From Treponema sp. (GTDB lineage: Bacteria > Spirochaetota > Spirochaetia > Treponematales > Breznakiellaceae), in contig JAIRLZ010000108.1 in NCBI GenBank assembly GCA_031259035.1, positions 1-7,477 of the forward strand: a DNA stretch of 7,477 nucleotides. The letters run 5' to 3'. Positions 5,474 to 7,477 of the stretch are shown one piece after another. Under the pieces are notes generated by a model. It had not been told where the DNA came from. It worked only from the letters and a program-made list of their open reading frames with translations, and searched no databases. Both the position numbers and the translations under genes were made by a program. Every line of letters starts with the position of its first letter. The first letter of the stretch is position 1.

Positions 5474-6499
5474 TTATACGCATGGATCGCGGCGATCCGC
5501 GACCGATCCGCGTTCTACCAGCGTCACCGGCATGATTATATTCCGGGACGCGATTTCTTTTCCTTCAAGGTAATCCATCATCACACCGGCGGCAATGGCG
5601 CCTTTGCGCATGATATCCTGATGAATGGTGGTTAAAGGAGGCGCCGTGAGACGGCTAAAAAAAACATCGTCAAAACCAATGACGGAAATATCGCGCGGGA
5701 CGCGGCGTCCCCGCTCCGCAAGACCGGCGATGATGCCCGCCGCGAGCATGTCCGCGGTGGCGAACACGGCGCTGAAATCCCTGCGGCGGGCAAGCTCCCT
5801 GCCCAGTTCGACGCTTTCATCCACCGTGATCTCCCGCTGGTACACGTTGCTGGAACGGAATAGTATGCCATTCGCCTTCAATACGGACTTGTACCCTCTC
5901 AACCGTTCCTCAATGACGCCGTGCCGGTGAAAAGGAGGCGCCGCGAAGATAATATTCCGGTGTCCCCGGTCAACAAGGTATTGGACGGCAAGCCGGGCGC
6001 CTCCAAAATCGTCCAGACCGATATTAAAAATCTTGTCATTTTTGATATAACTGTCAAGGAGCGCCGCGGGCTTGCCGGACTCAAGCAATCTGGCAAAAAA
6101 CTCGTCCTTAAAAAGACCTATTAGAATAACGCCGTCAAGATTCCAGTTGTTAAAGAGAGAATACAGTTCTCCCTCATCAGCCACGGTACGGATCATCATA
6201 TAATAGCCGCGTTCCCGCAACGTGTTTTCGATGCCGCCCAGCAACGCGCCGTGAAACGGGTCCTGGAGAAAGCTGATAGGCTTTGAGTAGATCAGATGGT
6301 TGATCACCCCAATAATGCGGGAAGACTTGCTGACCAGCGTCCGCGCCGAAAGATTTGGGGTATAGTTCGATTGCTGTATAATGGAGTTTATCCGCTCAAT
6401 AGTTTGCTTTGCCGCTCTACGGTGTTTCCCATGAATCACGTTGGAAACCGTAGTGACGCTGACTCCGGCGGTCTTTGCTATGTCCTTGATGGTCGGCAT
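5474..6499 (-). CDS. LacI/GalR-family transcriptional regulator
   Basis: The 341-residue product is a complete LacI-type repressor or activator. Residues 3-24 form the helix-turn-helix (TIKDIAKTAGVSVTTVSNVI), the hinge helix is at about 50-58 (LSARTLVSK), and the periplasmic-binding-protein-like ligand domain runs from IIGVINHLI (62-70) to about 331. Typical ligand-domain segments are LDGVILIG (121-128), VQYLVDRGHRNIIF (172-185), ERLRGYKSVL (198-207), AVFATADMLAAG (244-255) and the PRDISVIGFDD segment (268-278). The ligand is probably a sugar, polyol or derivative. ATG at 6499 has GAGAGG (6504-6509) upstream. The gene converges on the kinase gene and is the only regulator in view, so it is the natural candidate to control the GTACATTCA promoters. 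Its own upstream region lacks that motif, so this link is an inference. Confidence 0.92.
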   Translation of the reverse strand: MPTIKDIAKTAGVSVTTVSNVIHGKHRRAAKQTIERINSIIQQSNYTPNLSARTLVSKSSRIIGVINHLIYSKPISFLQDPFHGALLGGIENTLRERGYYMMIRTVADEGELYSLFNNWNLDGVILIGLFKDEFFARLLESGKPAALLDSYIKNDKIFNIGLDDFGGARLAVQYLVDRGHRNIIFAAPPFHRHGVIEERLRGYKSVLKANGILFRSSNVYQREITVDESVELGRELARRRDFSAVFATADMLAAGIIAGLAERGRRVPRDISVIGFDDVFFSRLTAPPLTTIHQDIMRKGAIAAGVMMDYLEGKEIASRNIIMPVTLVERGSVADRRDPCV

Positions 6500-6517
6500 T
6501 TTTCCTCTCTTATTCGC

Positions 6518-6538
6518 GGTGGGGTCTCATACCCCGCC
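6518..6538. repeat. Short GC hairpin in the lacI-type leader
   Basis: GGGGT (6521-6525) pairs with ACCCC (6531-6535) around CTCAT, with two further pairs outside. It lies about 9 nt upstream of the ribosome-binding site of the regulator and could influence its translation. Confidence 0.4.
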
Positions 6539-6618
6539 CCTGTCGAACCGAAGGTTCGCAAACCAAAGGTTCGCCGAACCTCGTAAATAATGCAACGCTT
6601 ACAAGATACCCCGCCCCT
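6529..6618. repeat. 13-bp direct repeat pair flanking a palindrome cluster
   Basis: ATACCCCGCCCCT occurs at 6529-6541 and again at 6606-6618. Between them lies the GAACC/GGTTC palindrome tract. The arrangement suggests a mosaic of repeat elements rather than unique sequence. Confidence 0.6.
6544..6581. repeat. Tandem GAACC/GGTTC palindromes
   Basis: CGAACC-GAA-GGTTCG (6544-6558) is followed by AGGTTCG-C-CGAACCT (6567-6581). AAGGTTCG is repeated directly at 6551 and 6566. Related half-sites in both orientations suggest a REP-like element. It lies in the probable leader of the regulator gene. Confidence 0.6.
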
Positions 6619-6871
6619 TGGGGCGGGGAGGTTCATTCCGCGCTCTATCCAAAGGATCTGTAGAAGTTTGGAAACGACATTCTGTTTCCAGCGCATTCAC
6701 CGCAATCTCCGCCTGTTTTACAAAGTCTTCGGAGACGGGATAAACCGCCGGCGCTCTTGACGCCTGACTTCGCGTAAAAACGGCGGCGACAGGCAGCCCC
6801 TGATCAATAGTCAAGCTGGGCGCTCTCACAAAATTCGGCTTGTACCGCGGCGTTTGACGGCGCGTCAACAC
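6599..6871 (-). CDS. Doubtful 90-residue ORF downstream of the RNA methyltransferase
   Basis: A minus-strand frame opens with GTG at 6871, overlapping the methyltransferase stop (GTGTTGA), so translational coupling is conceivable. No good ribosome-binding site is visible. The middle (DQGLPVAAVFTRSQASRAP, then YPVSEDFVKQAEIAVNALETE) looks protein-like, but I recognise no family. The last dozen residues (NEPPRPKGRGIL) are encoded by a GC-rich palindrome, a sign that a repeat element has supplied the C-terminus. It may be a small hypothetical gene, a fragment of a decayed gene, or chance. Confidence 0.3.
   Translation of the reverse strand: MLTRRQTPRYKPNFVRAPSLTIDQGLPVAAVFTRSQASRAPAVYPVSEDFVKQAEIAVNALETECRFQTSTDPLDRARNEPPRPKGRGIL
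6609..6628. repeat. Perfect GC-rich palindrome
   Basis: CCCCGCCCC-TT-GGGGCGGGG: a 9-bp stem with a 2-nt loop and no adjacent T-run, so more like a REP-type repeat than an intrinsic terminator. It could still block 3' exonucleases on transcripts from the methyltransferase side. Confidence 0.65.
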
Positions 6872-6882
6872 TCAAACGCCGC
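6847..6882. repeat. Nested inverted repeat over the methyltransferase stop codon
   Basis: GCGGCGTTTGA (6847-6857) pairs perfectly with TCAAACGCCGC (6872-6882). Inside it, TTGACG-GCG-CGTCAA (6854-6868) forms a competing smaller hairpin. The stop codon (6865-6867) lies within the structure. There is no T-run, so it is not a clear intrinsic terminator. Confidence 0.5.
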
Positions 6883-7477
6883 ATGTAAAAACAGCGTCGC
6901 GGCTTGAGCCGCATTGAGGCTGTCCATGTCGCCCGTACCAGGAATCCGCGCGAGGGCTGAACATTGCCGCTTAATCGCATCCGGCAGCCCCGTCTCTTCA
7001 TTGCCAATGACGAGGGCGAATCCGAGCCGCCCGCCAAAACGCGCGCGGCTATTCAACCGGTCGCGCCGCTCCCGCGCGATTGCGTCAAGATCGCGTATGC
7101 GCCAACGGGCGTATGGATCAGCGCCAATGGTGATGAGCGACCGTGAAGCGTCCCGCAGAAAAGCCGCCGTATCCCGGACGCTGCGGACAACGACATGCTC
7201 CATGCCGCCTTCCGCTATGCGGTAGGCTGAGGTTGTGAGTTGGACTTCCTCATCCGCGCTGGAGATGACGATGAAACGCGCCCCGAAAAAGGCGGCCGAC
7301 CGCGCTATGGCGCCGAGGTTGTGATCGTTGCCCACGTCGTGAAGTACGAGACCCGTCAAGCCCTCCGCGCCCCATTGTTCGAGATCGTCTTTGGTTACCC
7401 CCTCGACAACCGGCTGCTCAATCATGGCGACCACCCCCTGATGATGGCCGCTTTTACAGATACGCTCAAGTTCCTCG
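6865..7477 (-). CDS. TrmH/SpoU-family RNA 2'-O-methyltransferase, 5' end beyond the window
   Basis: The frame is open to the right edge. GTG at 7434 and ATG at 7425 are internal: the upstream in-frame residues (EELERICKSGHHQGVVA) include the HQGVVA motif that precedes the catalytic domain in this family. The 203 visible residues hold the three SPOUT/SpoU motifs: NDHNLGAIAR (50-59) with the conserved Asn and Arg, LVIGNEETGLP (155-165) with the motif-2 Glu, and IPGTGDMDSLNAAQ (178-191) with the SLN Asn. These form the deep trefoil knot that binds S-adenosylmethionine and methylates a ribose 2'-OH in rRNA or tRNA as a dimer. The AYRIAEGGMEHV stretch recalls the YfiF-like subgroup, so the RNA target is uncertain. 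It appears unrelated in function to the sugar locus. Confidence 0.9.
   Translation of the reverse strand, partial: EELERICKSGHHQGVVAMIEQPVVEGVTKDDLEQWGAEGLTGLVLHDVGNDHNLGAIARSAAFFGARFIVISSADEEVQLTTSAYRIAEGGMEHVVVRSVRDTAAFLRDASRSLITIGADPYARWRIRDLDAIARERRDRLNSRARFGGRLGFALVIGNEETGLPDAIKRQCSALARIPGTGDMDSLNAAQAATLFLHAAFEC

Noticed and set aside
6599..6628. GC palindrome as an intrinsic terminator of the methyltransferase transcript
   Set aside because: There is no T-run on either side, and the repeated ATACCCCGCCCCT context points to a REP-type repeat.
7425..7434. GTG at 7434 or ATG at 7425 as the methyltransferase start
   Set aside because: The frame stays open to the window edge and the upstream residues include the conserved HQGVVA motif, so the true start is outside the window.

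Overview
This is a bacterial accessory metabolic locus with mixed base composition (GC-rich genes, AT-rich promoters) and several palindromic repeat blocks. It carries five clear protein genes, one unrecognised membrane protein and one doubtful small ORF. No RNA gene, CRISPR array or transposase was seen. The source is uncertain. A FAD glycerol-3-phosphate-dehydrogenase-type enzyme, a YgcE-like kinase, strong sigma70-type promoters and REP-like palindromes would suit a gut anaerobe such as a termite-gut Treponema or a clostridium, but this is a low-confidence inference.

Layout. Positions 1-1466 (minus) hold a FAD-dependent GlpA-type oxidoreductase with an N-terminal BON-like domain; its C-terminus lies beyond the left edge. 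Positions 1467-1929 are a gene-free divergent promoter region with a 143-bp block of three inverted repeats. Positions 1930-2607 (plus) encode an unrecognised protein with about six membrane segments. A bidirectional terminator follows, then a convergent SGNH/GDSL-type lipoprotein at 2791-3546 (minus). Divergent from it is a YgcE-like FGGY carbohydrate kinase at 3801-5336 (plus), ending at a strong hairpin. A convergent LacI-family regulator occupies 5474-6499 (minus). A cluster of GC-rich and GAACC/GGTTC palindromes separates it from a doubtful 90-residue ORF at 6599-6871 and a TrmH/SpoU RNA methyltransferase (6865 to beyond the right edge, minus).

How it fits together. Three promoters, for the oxidoreductase, the membrane protein and the kinase, each have an 18-bp spacer. 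All three leaders contain GTACATTCA, a 9-mer found nowhere else in the window by eye. The membrane-protein and kinase leaders match more widely, including an identical 15-mer. This suggests one small regulon for uptake, oxidation and phosphorylation of a polyol or sugar acid, possibly controlled by the LacI-family protein. In the oxidoreductase leader, the palindromic block is bordered by 6-bp direct repeats (CTAATG) and lies between the promoter and the shared motif, as if a REP-like miniature element had inserted there. The methyltransferase looks like a housekeeping neighbour.
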